Of a DNA stretch of 37,399 bases, positions 17,248 to 26,097 are shown piece after piece (position 1 is the stretch's first letter; every line of letters starts with the position of its first letter). The DNA is taken from assembly GCA_013288005.1 (NCBI GenBank), contig JABDCS010000019.1:1-37399 (forward strand), given 5' to 3'. The position numbers were made by a program, and so were the translations under genes. This stretch comes from Chlamydiota bacterium. Its GTDB lineage: Bacteria > Chlamydiota > Chlamydiia > Chlamydiales > Rhabdochlamydiaceae. The notes below the pieces were generated by a model that ran no database searches, was not told the DNA's origin, and was given only the letters and a program-made list of their open reading frames with translations.

Positions 17248-18135
17248 ATGAAAGACAGAACTATCGATATTCGCTTCTATCAAGAACATCTCCATTTGCA
17301 AAAAGCATCTTTTTCACGAATTGACCACGAAGATGCAATGGTCGCTATAGTTTATAGAATTACACAAGCAGATGGAACACAATTTATTCTCAAGATTTGT
17401 GATAGGGAAAATGATTATCTTCGAGAGATAAAGTTTTTAAAATGCATGGCTGATATAGTTCCCGTACCGCGCATTTTAGACACAGTCCCTCCTGAAAAAG
17501 GAATCGATGGAGCGATTCTCATGAATTGCTTACCAGGACAACTACTTAAACCCCCTGAGATGACCCTCTCTCTTGCGCACGAGCTTGGACAGTGTTTAGC
17601 TCTTATCCACAATTATCGCTTAGCCGGATATGGCGACCCGATAGATGAGATCCTCAGTAAGGATCCTAAGGAATATTTTACATTAAAGTTTGAAGAAGGG
17701 TTAAGTGAGTGTAAGAATCATTTGCCATCTAATTTAATTGAAACATGCCAAAGATATTTTACTTCACATTCGCATCTTCTTTCTGCTGTAGACGGCCCTT
17801 GTATTGCACATCGCGATTTTCGTCCTGGTAACCTTATAGTGTCAAATGGTGAGCTTCAGGGAATTATCGATTGGGCTGGAGCTAGAGCAAGCTTTGCGGA
17901 AGAGGATTTCTGCTCGTTAGAACACGGTGATTGGTTAAATCAATACAGAGAAAGTTTTGTATCAGGCTATGCCGTTATTCGTCCCCTCCCATCCTACCAA
18001 CCTTTGATCCCCTTCCTTCGTTTGAATAAAGCCATAGCCACGATTGGCTTCACGGTAAAGCGGGACACTTGGAACACAACTGACGCCCGTCTTTATCAAT
18101 TCAATCGCCAATTTCTTGAAAAGCTTTTATCTTAA
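17248..18135 (+). CDS. Aminoglycoside phosphotransferase (APH)-family kinase
   Basis: A 295-residue protein of the APH/choline-kinase fold. A likely ATP lysine is Lys49 (FILKICD). The Brenner motif HRDFRPGN is at residues 188-195 (catalytic Asp190, Asn195), and the metal-binding Asp208 is in IIDWAGA. GGAGG lies directly before the ATG. The family includes true aminoglycoside 3'-kinases, macrolide kinases and metabolic kinases, so the substrate is not certain. The next two genes downstream are ANT- and AAC(6')-like, suggesting a drug-modification cluster. Confidence 0.85.
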   Translation: MKDRTIDIRFYQEHLHLQKASFSRIDHEDAMVAIVYRITQADGTQFILKICDRENDYLREIKFLKCMADIVPVPRILDTVPPEKGIDGAILMNCLPGQLLKPPEMTLSLAHELGQCLALIHNYRLAGYGDPIDEILSKDPKEYFTLKFEEGLSECKNHLPSNLIETCQRYFTSHSHLLSAVDGPCIAHRDFRPGNLIVSNGELQGIIDWAGARASFAEEDFCSLEHGDWLNQYRESFVSGYAVIRPLPSYQPLIPFLRLNKAIATIGFTVKRDTWNTTDARLYQFNRQFLEKLLS

Positions 18136-18279
18136 TTAAACGATACGAAAAAGAATGATTAGATAGTGCAGAACTTAAAGCTCTAAAGAACGAATACATT
18201 TTTCTAGGAGATTTTTTTGATTTCCAATTGAAAGAATTTCATTTGAAAAGGGTTATGACCAGATTTGAGGATCACACTC

Positions 18280-19113
18280 ATGAAGCCTACTTTTAGCCAT
18301 GAAATGCAACTACAACTTGAAGAGAGCATAGAGTTATTGAGAATGACTCTAGGAGCTGATCTTTTAGGAGTTTATCTTTATGGCTCCTCTGTAGTTGGAG
18401 GCCTGCAAAAATATAGTGACATCGACTTGCTAACTGTGACTAATCGTGCGACAACTTCAGAGGAAAAAGCTAAATTAATTGCTAGGTTTCTTAAAATTTC
18501 TGGCATTTATATGCAGAGTGCAAAATTACCCATTGAAATTACTCTTGTTGAAAAGAGGATGATGAATCCTTGGCAATATCCCCCCCATTTTGATTTCCAA
18601 TATGGCGATTGGCTACGTGAATCCTTTGAAAAGGGCGTTATTGAACCATGGGACAACTATGAAATGGCAGATCTGGCAGTCATTATTACTCAAGTTTTAC
18701 TAAAGAGCGAAACCTTGTGGGGATTAAAACCTCGCCAGCTTTTGGTAGAAGTGCCCTATCATGACTTTATGAAAGCTATGCTTGCTGATGTAAATAGACT
18801 TATGGAGGACCTTAAACACGATACACGAAATGTTTTACTTACTTTGGCCCGGATATGGAGTACTTTAGAAACCGACACAATAAGATCTAAACCCGCAGGG
18901 GCGGATTGGGTGATAAATCGTTTACCTGAAAGGCATCAACCGGTAATAAAACGTGCCAAATCCATCTGTATGGGCTTAGAAAAAGAGCATTGGGAGGATA
19001 TCCAACTACTTATAAAGCCCTGTGCAGATTTTATGATGGATAAAATCCATACGCAAATTCCGCTTATAAATTTTAATGATCCCAGCAAGCAAATACAACT
19101 CTATGAAAAATGA
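18280..19113 (+). CDS. Aminoglycoside nucleotidyltransferase-like protein (AadA/ANT family)
   Basis: A 277-residue protein with the nucleotidyltransferase signature VYLYGSSVVGGLQKYSDIDLL, giving the GS motif (Gly35, Ser36) and the catalytic carboxylates Asp47 and Asp49. The C-terminal half is helical as in AadA/ANT(9), with LTLARIWSTLETDTIRSKPAGADWV corresponding to the typical LTLCRVxxTxxTGxIxSKxxAAxWA stretch. AadA adenylylates streptomycin/spectinomycin; whether this one does is unknown. A TTG at 18265 is in frame, but ATG 18280 with GAGG nine bases upstream is preferred. It overlaps the next gene by 11 bases. Confidence 0.85.
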   Translation: MKPTFSHEMQLQLEESIELLRMTLGADLLGVYLYGSSVVGGLQKYSDIDLLTVTNRATTSEEKAKLIARFLKISGIYMQSAKLPIEITLVEKRMMNPWQYPPHFDFQYGDWLRESFEKGVIEPWDNYEMADLAVIITQVLLKSETLWGLKPRQLLVEVPYHDFMKAMLADVNRLMEDLKHDTRNVLLTLARIWSTLETDTIRSKPAGADWVINRLPERHQPVIKRAKSICMGLEKEHWEDIQLLIKPCADFMMDKIHTQIPLINFNDPSKQIQLYEK

Positions 19114-19654
19114 AAAACAACCCCCTTTACTCGATCAGAATCATAGTTTCTTAAGCTTGCGGTTTGAGCCAGTAAAGTCTTCTCAGAGAGCCTTCCTCCA
19201 CCAATGGCTTGAACAGAAGCACATTCAGCAGTGGCTACATGGAATTGGCTTGCAAAACACCTTGAATGGCTTAGAAACATTTTTTCGAGGTGAATCCGAT
19301 ACTGCCTACTGGATAGCGTATGATCAAGATACCCCTTTTGCCTTTCTGATTACCTCGCCCGAAGGCAAAGAGGCGACAACCTTAGACTTATTTATTTGCG
19401 ATTTAAATTATTTGGGAAAGGGGCTCGCTGTCCCCATGATTCGAGAGTTTTTAATTCGCAAGTTTTCCAACATGAAAAGGGTTCTAATTGATCCTGAAGC
19501 AACAAACAAACGAGCCATCCACGTATACCAAAAGGTGGGTTTCAAGATCGTTGGAGAGTTCATTGCGAGTTGGCACCCCGTGCCTCACTATCAAATGGAA
19601 CTGTATATGAGAGATTTGCATCCTGCAAAAGAAAATGAAGTCAGTAGCGACTAG
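19103..19654 (+). CDS. AAC(6')-like GNAT acetyltransferase
   Basis: A 183-residue GNAT protein resembling aminoglycoside 6'-N-acetyltransferases: LRFEPVKSSQRAFLHQWL at the start, the acetyl-CoA loop NYLGKGLAVPMIREFL, then RVLIDPEATNKRAIHVYQKVGF, which matches the DPSPSNxRAIRCYEKAGF block of AAC(6') enzymes. Related members also acylate other amines (e.g. siderophore precursors), so drug specificity is not certain. It overlaps the ANT-like gene, so the two are translated from one message. An alternative in-frame ATG lies at 19076; neither start has a strong ribosome site. Confidence 0.8.
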   Translation: MKNEKQPPLLDQNHSFLSLRFEPVKSSQRAFLHQWLEQKHIQQWLHGIGLQNTLNGLETFFRGESDTAYWIAYDQDTPFAFLITSPEGKEATTLDLFICDLNYLGKGLAVPMIREFLIRKFSNMKRVLIDPEATNKRAIHVYQKVGFKIVGEFIASWHPVPHYQMELYMRDLHPAKENEVSSD

Positions 19655-19963
19655 AATGTGCTTTCTTAAATCTATATTCTATCATAGCTCAATACATTTG
19701 GGATGATTGGTTGCAATCTGCATGACAAGCATGAGAGGAAAGGCGGAAGGCATTGCTAAACGCGCTCTAAGCTTTCCTGCACTACCTACTTTTAATCACT
19801 TCGCAGTAACTCTGAGCACACCCTAAAAAGGCCAAAATTACTACATACTTACAGGGAGAACAACTGGTAAATGTGTATGTTTTGTCTTTTGGAATGAACA
19901 AAAGAACTCATCATATAGATTACTTCTGGACTATTAGCTTATAGATATTTTAAAGAGAGGATT
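19655..19963. other. Intergenic region without recognisable gene
   Basis: About 310 bases. A 33-codon frame on the plus strand has no ribosome site or known pattern. No tRNA or long repeat was found. The last 40 bases supply the ribosome site (AAAGAGAGG) and presumably the promoter of the following SDR-type gene. Confidence 0.4.
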
Positions 19964-21397
19964 ATGAAAATCTTACTTACTGGAGCTAATGGATATATTG
20001 GGACTCGCCTTCTTCCTCGTTTGGTAGAAGAAGGGCATGAGATCTATGCCCTGGTAAGAAGCCGCTCGAGAATTGAAATCCCTGAGAAATTCCAATCTCA
20101 ACTCCATGTCATTGAAGCGGATCTCCTCAATCCTTCTTCTTTGATAAAAATTCCAGCAGACATTGACGCGGCTTACTACCTAGTCCATTCAATGAGTTAT
20201 TCGCAAAAATTTTCCGAATTAGAAGCTGCTTCCGCAAAAAACTTTGTGAGTCGGTTAGAAAATACACAGGCTAAACAAATCATCTACTTGAGCGGCATTT
20301 CCAACGAAGCTGATCTTTCCCGTCATTTAACCTCGAGAAAAAGAGTGGGAGAAATCCTAAAAGAAGGGAAAGTTCCTGTAACTATTTTAATGGCTGGGAT
20401 CATCATCGGTTTAGGCAGCGCTTCGTTTGAAATTATCCGAGACTTGGTTGAAAAACTGCCTATTATGGTTGCCCCAAAGTGGCTTAAGCAGCTTACCCAA
20501 CCCATCTCCATAAGTGATGTTCTTGATTACCTGACGCTCGTATTAGCGAATGAAGCCTGCTTAGGTCAATCTTTTGAGATCGGAGGACCCGATGTCATGA
20601 GTTACAAAGACCTTCTATTAAATTTTGCAAAAATGCGAGGGTTGAAGCGGAAAATTTTTACGGTTCCTGTTCTTACTCCTCACCTCTCCTCCTATTGGCT
20701 ATTTTTTGTGACTAGCACAAGCTTTTCACTTGCCCGTTTCCTCGTCGAAAGCCTCATTAATAATGCAGTTTGCAAAGAAAACCGCATTCAAAAGCTCTTT
20801 CCTAAAAAGTTACTCTCTTATGAAGAGGCTCTGCAATTGACTTTCACCCCCACTGAAGAAGATTGGATACCTTCAAGTTGGAAAGATACTTTAAGTGGCT
20901 CTGCTTTAAATCCAGACCTTTCCATTTATATCCACATTCCTAAATTCGGCATCTTGAGCGATGTACGAATCGTTCCTTTTTCTTGCTCTATAGAACAAGT
21001 GCAAAAACGTATTTGGTCGTTAGGTGGAGATGGGGGTTGGCTTGTAATGAATTGGGCTTGGAAGTTCAGGGGGTTTCTGGATAAATTGGTAGGAGGAATT
21101 GGGATACGCCGAGGCAGAACTCATAAAACACGGCTAAAAATTGGAGATGCTCTCGATTTCTGGCGCGTTTTGTTAGCAGATAAAAAAAATCTACGTTTGC
21201 TTCTCTATGCGGAAATGAAATTACCAGGTGAAGCGTGGCTTGAATTTGAAATCATTCCCCATGAAACAGGGGGAGCTCTAAAACAAACAGCATCATTTCG
21301 TCCCAATGGAGTCTGGGGCAGGTTTTATTGGTATAGCCTTTACCCGTTTCATGCGCGTATTTTTAGTCAATTGGCTAAGCAGATTGCAAAGGGATAG
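19964..21397 (+). CDS. Atypical SDR / NAD(P)-binding protein with DUF2867 domain
   Basis: A 477-residue protein. The N-terminal half is an atypical (extended-like) SDR: TGANGYIGTRLL (TGxxGxxG, residues 7-18), an Arg-Ser cofactor site, IIYLSGIS, and the later LTQPISISDVLDYL. The C-terminal part from about 330 corresponds to DUF2867, with WSLGGDGGWLVMNWAWKFRG, GIRRGR, LRIGDALDFWRV-like and GRFYWYSLYPFH segments. This two-domain form is known in YbjT-type bacterial proteins of unknown substrate. It is convergent with the Nei-like gene and they share a terminator. Confidence 0.85.
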   Translation: MKILLTGANGYIGTRLLPRLVEEGHEIYALVRSRSRIEIPEKFQSQLHVIEADLLNPSSLIKIPADIDAAYYLVHSMSYSQKFSELEAASAKNFVSRLENTQAKQIIYLSGISNEADLSRHLTSRKRVGEILKEGKVPVTILMAGIIIGLGSASFEIIRDLVEKLPIMVAPKWLKQLTQPISISDVLDYLTLVLANEACLGQSFEIGGPDVMSYKDLLLNFAKMRGLKRKIFTVPVLTPHLSSYWLFFVTSTSFSLARFLVESLINNAVCKENRIQKLFPKKLLSYEEALQLTFTPTEEDWIPSSWKDTLSGSALNPDLSIYIHIPKFGILSDVRIVPFSCSIEQVQKRIWSLGGDGGWLVMNWAWKFRGFLDKLVGGIGIRRGRTHKTRLKIGDALDFWRVLLADKKNLRLLLYAEMKLPGEAWLEFEIIPHETGGALKQTASFRPNGVWGRFYWYSLYPFHARIFSQLAKQIAKG

Positions 21398-21404
21398 CAA
21401 GCAG

Positions 21405-21430
21405 AAAAAGTGTGGGAAATCCCTCTTTTT
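21405..21430. terminator. Bidirectional intrinsic terminator
   Basis: AAAAAG (21405-21410) pairs with CTTTTT (21425-21430) and GGG (21414-21416) pairs with CCC (21421-21423) around an AAAT loop, with a small internal bulge. A T-run on the plus strand and one on the minus strand make it suitable for both convergent genes. It overlaps the stop codon of the Nei-like gene. Confidence 0.6.
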
Positions 21431-22181
21431 ACTTTTGACAATGTAGGCAAAAGAAGCTGATCCGATTACGGAGCCCCGTTTTCTTGCGAGTCACCTTTTC
21501 ACCACAGACTTTGCAAGTGCTTTGTCGATAAATTTGATAGTGTTTGCGGAGCTCAAACTTCTTACGCCACTCATAAAATTGAAAGACATAGTTACGGGTT
21601 AACTCGACGATTTTCTTCAATTGACGAGCAGAGAGATTTTTCACTTTACGCGTAGGGAGGATTTTTGCTTGTAAGAGCACCTCATTTTTAATGATGTTCC
21701 CTACTCCCAAAAAAATGGTTTGATCGAGAAGTGCGTCAGCTATCTCAAATCTTTGTTGTTTTTTTAATTGTCTGAGTGCGCGTTTCTCATCCCAACAATC
21801 CGCCATGATGTCGATGGTAAAGTCACAATTTTCTAGGAGGTTTGCATCTTCTATGAACTTGACGGAACAACTGTAAAGTTCAACATGCCCTTTTTTACAA
21901 CGAAACGCTAAGCGAGGTGTCTGAGATTTTTTAGAGTAATCACCCGTCACTTTTTTACGACGGATGGTCGCTTCAAAACTACCAAACCAAAGAAAATGTG
22001 TACGGAGTGCAAAAGTGTCAAACTGCAAAACTAAGTATTTGCCATAGGAAAAAATGGATAGGATCTTTTTCTTGAGCAATCGCTCTTTGTCGATTTTAGT
22101 ATTTCCAGAGACGCTTTGCACCACTTCCTCAACTAGTGGGGACAACTGCTCTGCAGCTAATCTTAAGGAGGGTCCTTCCAT
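21429..22181 (-). CDS. Fpg/Nei-family DNA glycosylase-like protein lacking Pro2
   Basis: A 250-residue protein of the formamidopyrimidine-DNA glycosylase/endonuclease VIII family. It has the beta-sandwich N-terminal part, the helix-two-turn-helix with LLDQTIFLGVGNIIKNEVL, and a C-terminal zinc finger (CKVCGE...FCLHCQ). The normal start is M-P-E-G-P, where Pro2 is the catalytic Schiff-base residue and Glu3 a helper. Here the chain starts MEGPSLRLAAEQL, so the proline is absent, and no in-frame start upstream provides it. I recall a subgroup with this MEGPS start; its chemistry must differ or be lost. It is divergent from the catalase gene with 86 bases between. Confidence 0.85.
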   Translation of the reverse strand: MEGPSLRLAAEQLSPLVEEVVQSVSGNTKIDKERLLKKKILSIFSYGKYLVLQFDTFALRTHFLWFGSFEATIRRKKVTGDYSKKSQTPRLAFRCKKGHVELYSCSVKFIEDANLLENCDFTIDIMADCWDEKRALRQLKKQQRFEIADALLDQTIFLGVGNIIKNEVLLQAKILPTRKVKNLSARQLKKIVELTRNYVFQFYEWRKKFELRKHYQIYRQSTCKVCGEKVTRKKTGLRNRISFFCLHCQK

Positions 22182-22267
22182 AAATTTTCCTTCTCTGTGC
22201 CCTGGATATCTTGTTGCAATTTTTAAAAAAAGGTTTAAAGTCAGACAAGGTAAATGGGGTAGATTTT

Positions 22268-24313
22268 ATGGGCCATGAAAAATCGTTCGAAGGATCGGCA
22301 GGAGAATTACATCAAGTATCCGGCGGTAAGACGCCTACTTTAACTACACCTCAAGGGATTCCTGTTTCCGATGATCAAAATTCGTTGCGAATCGGACCTA
22401 GAGGGCCTCTTTTACTGGAAGATTTTGCGTTTAGGGAAAAAATATTCCATTTCGATCATGAACGAATTCCAGAGCGCGTTGTACATGCTAGAGGATTCGG
22501 GGCACATGGTTTTTTTGAAACCTATGAAACTCTAGCCGACCTTACCTCTGCAGATATTTTTCAACGGGCGGGAGAAAAGACGCCGGCTTTTGTGCGGTTT
22601 TCAACTGTAGCTGGCAATCAAGGATCGAGCGATTTAGCACGGGATGTCAGAGGCTTTGCGGTGAAATTGTATACCAAGCAAGGCAATTGGGACATCGTAG
22701 GCAACAATATTCCTGTATTTTTCATTCAAGACCCCATTAAATTTCCCGATCTCATCCACGCAGCTAAGCAAGAGCCAGATCGAGGGTTTCCACAAGCACA
22801 AACAGCGCATGACAATTTTTGGGACTTCATTTCTCTTATGCCCGAAAGTATGCACATGATTATGTGGATCATGTCTGATAGAGCCATTCCTAGAGCCTTT
22901 CGATTCATGGAGGGATTTGGGGTCCATACTTTCCGACTTGTTTCCCAAGAAGGTAAATCGACCTTTGTTAAATTCCATTGGAAGCCCAAACTAGGCATGC
23001 AATCGGTTTTATGGGATGAGGCCGTGAAAATCAATGGAGCAGATCCTGATTTTCACCGAAGAGATTTATGGAACTCTATCCAATCGGGAAATTTTCCCGA
23101 ATGGGAACTGGGTTTACAGCTATTTGATGAGGATTTTGCCAACTCCTTTGAGTTTGATATTTTGGATGCCACCAAACTTATTCCGGAAGAGATCCTACCT
23201 ATCCGGATTGTGGGAAGATTAGTATTAGATAGGTGCGTGGATAATTTTTTTGCGGAAACAGAACAAGTCGCTTTTTGTACCGCCAACATCGTTCCCGGAA
23301 TCGATTTTACGAATGATCCGCTTTTACAAGGCCGCAATTTTTCCTACCTGGATACGCAAGTAAAAAGGTTAGGAGGGCCAAATTTTACCCATATTCCTAT
23401 CAATGCCCCGAAATGCCCCTTCCATTCATTCTTACAAGATGGTCATATGGCCATGCACAATCCCAAAGGCAGGGTGAATTATGAGCCCAATTCTTTAAAG
23501 GAAGGCCCCAGAGAATGCCCCAAGACAGGTTTTCGAACTTACCCATCCCAAGAGTCAGGAGAAAAAGTTCGTGAACGTGCGGAAAAATTTGCGGATCACT
23601 ACAGCCAAGCACGTCTTTTTTACCAAAGCCAAACACCAATTGAACAAAAGCATATCGCAGATGCTTTGGTTTTTGAATTGAGTAAAGTGGAAAATCCCAA
23701 AATCCGTGAGCGAATGGTTTCTCATCTACCGAACATCGAATCCAAGCTCGCTAAGGCCGTTGCAATAGGATTGGGAATGCAGGAAACAATCATTGCCCAT
23801 CCCCACTCTTCCAAGAAAGAACTCCCACCATCTAAAGCCCTCAGCATACTGCAGAATTCTCCGAACACTTTTATGGGTAGAAAGGTAGGTATTTTGGTTA
23901 CGGAGGGAATCGAGGAGACCGGTTTTAATGCCATTGTCCATCAACTTGAAGCTGAGAAAGCAACTTTTGAGATCATTGCCTTAACCATCGGCGGTATAAA
24001 AACCAAAGCGGGGAAACATTTACCAGCCCATCAAAAACTTGAGGGAGCCCCCTCTGTTCTCTATGACGCCGTGGTCGTGCTATCTTCTACCGAAGAAATT
24101 CATTCCCTTACCAAACACCCTGCTGCGCGACAATTTGTAACAGATGCCTTCACGCATTTAAAAATTATTGGGTACAACCAAGCTTCCCAACTTTTGTTCG
24201 AAAAAGCGGGCTTACTGTTGGATGAAGGATGTGTGGAGATTTCTAGAAGCGAAGAAGCCAAGACATTTCTGATCTCCTGCCGAAAACTTAGATATTGGGA
24301 TAGAAAACCTTAG
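22268..24313 (+). CDS. katE: Large-subunit catalase (KatE/HPII type)
   Basis: A 681-residue heme catalase that breaks down hydrogen peroxide. The catalytic His73 is in [12 protein letters not shown], Asn146 in [11 protein letters not shown], and the heme-ligand Tyr360 in [17 protein letters not shown]. The C-terminal 130 residues (from [16 protein letters not shown]) form the DJ-1/PfpI-like flavodoxin domain found only in large-subunit clade 2 catalases. Length fits the family. The start is ATG 22268 ([10 protein letters not shown]); the frame is open farther upstream. Catalase beside a DNA-repair-type glycosylase suggests an oxidative-stress pair. Confidence 0.95.
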   Translation: MGHEKSFEGSAGELHQVSGGKTPTLTTPQGIPVSDDQNSLRIGPRGPLLLEDFAFREKIFHFDHERIPERVVHARGFGAHGFFETYETLADLTSADIFQRAGEKTPAFVRFSTVAGNQGSSDLARDVRGFAVKLYTKQGNWDIVGNNIPVFFIQDPIKFPDLIHAAKQEPDRGFPQAQTAHDNFWDFISLMPESMHMIMWIMSDRAIPRAFRFMEGFGVHTFRLVSQEGKSTFVKFHWKPKLGMQSVLWDEAVKINGADPDFHRRDLWNSIQSGNFPEWELGLQLFDEDFANSFEFDILDATKLIPEEILPIRIVGRLVLDRCVDNFFAETEQVAFCTANIVPGIDFTNDPLLQGRNFSYLDTQVKRLGGPNFTHIPINAPKCPFHSFLQDGHMAMHNPKGRVNYEPNSLKEGPRECPKTGFRTYPSQESGEKVRERAEKFADHYSQARLFYQSQTPIEQKHIADALVFELSKVENPKIRERMVSHLPNIESKLAKAVAIGLGMQETIIAHPHSSKKELPPSKALSILQNSPNTFMGRKVGILVTEGIEETGFNAIVHQLEAEKATFEIIALTIGGIKTKAGKHLPAHQKLEGAPSVLYDAVVVLSSTEEIHSLTKHPAARQFVTDAFTHLKIIGYNQASQLLFEKAGLLLDEGCVEISRSEEAKTFLISCRKLRYWDRKP

Positions 24314-24379
24314 AGGGTGATCTATATACACCTTAGATTTGGACGGTTAACAGCTCGGATCGGCTAAGGTACTTCTACC

Positions 24380-24637
24380 TCATAAATGGATCATTATATC
24401 CGTCACAAAGTGAGCAGCCATAGCCACCCAAAGCCCTCTAGACCAATAAAGCCAGCCAAATACAATCCCAGCAACCATTGAGGAAAAGTACTCGGAAAAT
24501 TTCAAGTGCTGAAGGTGCTGCCAACTTAAAAGCTGCTGGCAAATGGCCTATGCCAAAAATCAAAGCCACTAAAATATTCACACTCCAGAGAATGGTTAAT
24601 CTGTTACTTCCACGTATTGTTAAACATTTACCAATGA
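24380..24637 (-). pseudogene. CPBP-family intramembrane protease remnant
   Basis: Minus-strand translation gives NILVALIFGIGHLPAAFKL, then after one frame change VAGIVFGWLYWSRGLW and VAMAAHFVTDIMIHL followed by a stop (24380-24382). These are motifs 2 (FxxxH, here FGIGH) and 3 (HFxxD) of CAAX/CPBP proteases. A single-base frameshift near 24480 separates them, and the N-terminal part with the EExxxR motif is absent. It is inactive DNA. Confidence 0.7.
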
Positions 24638-25113
24638 GAAAATAAAGATTTAGAGGACGATCTGGTCAAACACATCCAAAAATTCTTGATTGAATTGGGA
24701 CAGGGCTTTGCTTTTCTTGGTCAGCAGTACCCGCTTAAGGCGGGAGAGCATGACCTGTATATCGACCTTCTTTCTACCACCTCAAATTGCTCTGTTACGT
24801 CATTGTAGAACTAAAAGCAGGGAAGTATGATAGCCGTGACGCTGGACAAATGAGTGCATATCTTTCAGCTGTGGACGATCAACTTAGACGGGATGGCGAG
24901 CAACCAAGTATTGGGATTATCCTATGCAAGACAAAAGACAATATTTTCGCTGAATACGTTTTAAGGAACTTTAACCGACCAATTGGTCTTGCCGAATTTG
25001 ATGCAAAGGTTGTTGAAAAACTGCTCAAAGAACTCAATGCTGAATTAAGCACAGTCCCCGAAAGCCAAAAGAAGCCGAAAAAGGCCAAAGCAAAAAAGTC
25101 TAACAATCGTTAG
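24638..25113 (+). pseudogene. YhcG/DUF1016-type PDDEXK nuclease, truncated and frameshifted
   Basis: Translation starts NKDLEDDLVKHIQKFLIEL, then FAFLGQQYPLKAGEHDLYID. After loss of one T near 24769 it continues LLCYVIVELKAGKYD, QPSIGIILCKTKDN and YVLRNFNRPIGLAEF. These are the catalytic blocks of the YhcG PDDEXK domain (the GEHDLYIDL and VIVELKAG segments hold the active Asp, Glu and Lys). The N-terminal winged-helix half is missing; a stop lies just upstream. The second part is open from a TTG at 24787 to 25113 with a Lys-rich tail. The single-base loss could also be a sequencing error, but the missing N-terminus points to decay. Confidence 0.75.
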
Positions 25114-25132
25114 ACAATTTCAAGGAGTAGAC

Positions 25133-25591
25133 ATGCAGCACACCGTAGAACATCAAAAAAAGAAATTTTTCATAGGGCTTGAGCTTCGAACCAATAATGA
25201 AGAGTGTTCTTCAGCTATGCCTGCTCACAAAGAAAAATTCTTTGGAGAAAACATTCCCTCAAAAATCCCGAACAAAGTCAATGGTAACATTCTTGCTCTC
25301 TACACCGACTATGAAGGAGATTATACCAAGCCTTATTCTTGGATTCTCGGATGTCAGGTATCTAACCTAAACGAGATTCCTGAAGGATTGGTTGGTAAGG
25401 TCATTCCCGAATCAAATTATGCTGTTTTCACAACTCAGGGAGAATTTCCACAAGGATTGGTTGCTGCATGGCAAGCGATATGGAAATCTAATCTTCAGCG
25501 CACCTACACAAGCGATTTTGAAGTTTATCGCTCTGATTTCGACCCACAAAACAACCCACAAGTGAAGGTCTACATTGCCATAGATCGTTAA
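25133..25591 (+). CDS. GyrI-like / AraC-type effector-binding domain protein
   Basis: A 152-residue stand-alone effector-binding domain, the fold of GyrI (SbmC), Rob C-terminus and BmrR C-terminus, which binds cationic drugs or other small molecules. Pattern landmarks are FIGLELRTNNEE at the start, ILALYTDYEGDYTKPYSWILG and YAVFTTQGEFPQGLVAAWQAIW, then DFEVYRSDF near the end. AAGGAG precedes the ATG by 7 bases. There is no DNA-binding part. The nearby TipA-type MerR gene also has a drug-binding domain. Confidence 0.8.
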   Translation: MQHTVEHQKKKFFIGLELRTNNEECSSAMPAHKEKFFGENIPSKIPNKVNGNILALYTDYEGDYTKPYSWILGCQVSNLNEIPEGLVGKVIPESNYAVFTTQGEFPQGLVAAWQAIWKSNLQRTYTSDFEVYRSDFDPQNNPQVKVYIAIDR

Positions 25592-25609
25592 CTTTAATAA
25601 CAGAGCAGG

Positions 25610-26093
25610 GTGACTCATGAATCAATCATTATCAAAATTTTCTATGATAATTGTAAGGCAATAGTTAAAGACTTCAAAAGATAGACTCAGGAGTTTATTC
25701 CTTGGTTTTAAAAGCAGAATTCTTCTCAATGAACAAGCCCTTATAATAGAAACTTCAAAAGGTCTAGTCGTGATTACAGTATGTGCACACCCAGGCATCA
25801 TTCGAATATTGCAAGAAGTGCAAAAGCGTTGGAAGCATACTATCTACCTGGTTTTAGGAAGGTTCCATTTCTTACGCAATAAACAAAGCCAGATTGAGGA
25901 AATTGTGAACCAACTTAAAGCCTTAAATGTTCAATTAGCCGCTCCTTGTCATTGTACTGGAAGCTTAGCCATTGAGCGGTTTCATAAAGAGTTCCAAGAT
26001 CCTTACACAAAACTGGAACTCGAACTGTTCTTACCTGAAGCAAATAATAGTGGCCTTTGTCTTAAAGAAAAGACCACTATTAGGTTGGTTTAA
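25610..26093 (+). pseudogene. MBL-fold hydrolase remnant with internal deletion
   Basis: The 3' part is open and reads NEQALIIETSKGLVVIT, VCAHPGIIRILQEVQ, YLVLGRFHFL and LAAPCHCTGSLAIERF. This is the C-terminal half of a metallo-beta-lactamase-fold enzyme of the COG1237 type (usual GCAHPGIVNIL, LVLGGFHL, PCHCTG). The 5' end, 25610-25684, reads IIIKIFYDNCKAIVKDF, which may be its N-terminus, then a stop. The middle with the HxHxDH metal site is absent. Not functional. Confidence 0.7.
26046..26081. terminator. Terminator-like stem-loop between convergent genes
   Basis: AATAGTGG (26046-26053) and CCACTATT (26074-26081) are perfect 8-base inverted repeats with a 20-base loop. They lie over the last codons of the MBL remnant, just before the convergent MerR gene. 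T-rich sequence follows on the plus strand, but no clean T run. Possible terminator. Confidence 0.4.
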
Positions 26094-26097
26094 CTTC

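Noticed and set aside
17059..17301. 80-codon minus-strand frame across the csaA remnant and the APH start
   Set aside because: Its middle (KGRWKAFLMLFEYADVVQPS) looks protein-like, but it overlaps both neighbours and I cannot name a family; at most another fragment.
19721..19826. 33-codon plus-strand frame in the gap before the DUF2867 gene
   Set aside because: No ribosome site, no recognisable pattern, and short enough to occur by chance.
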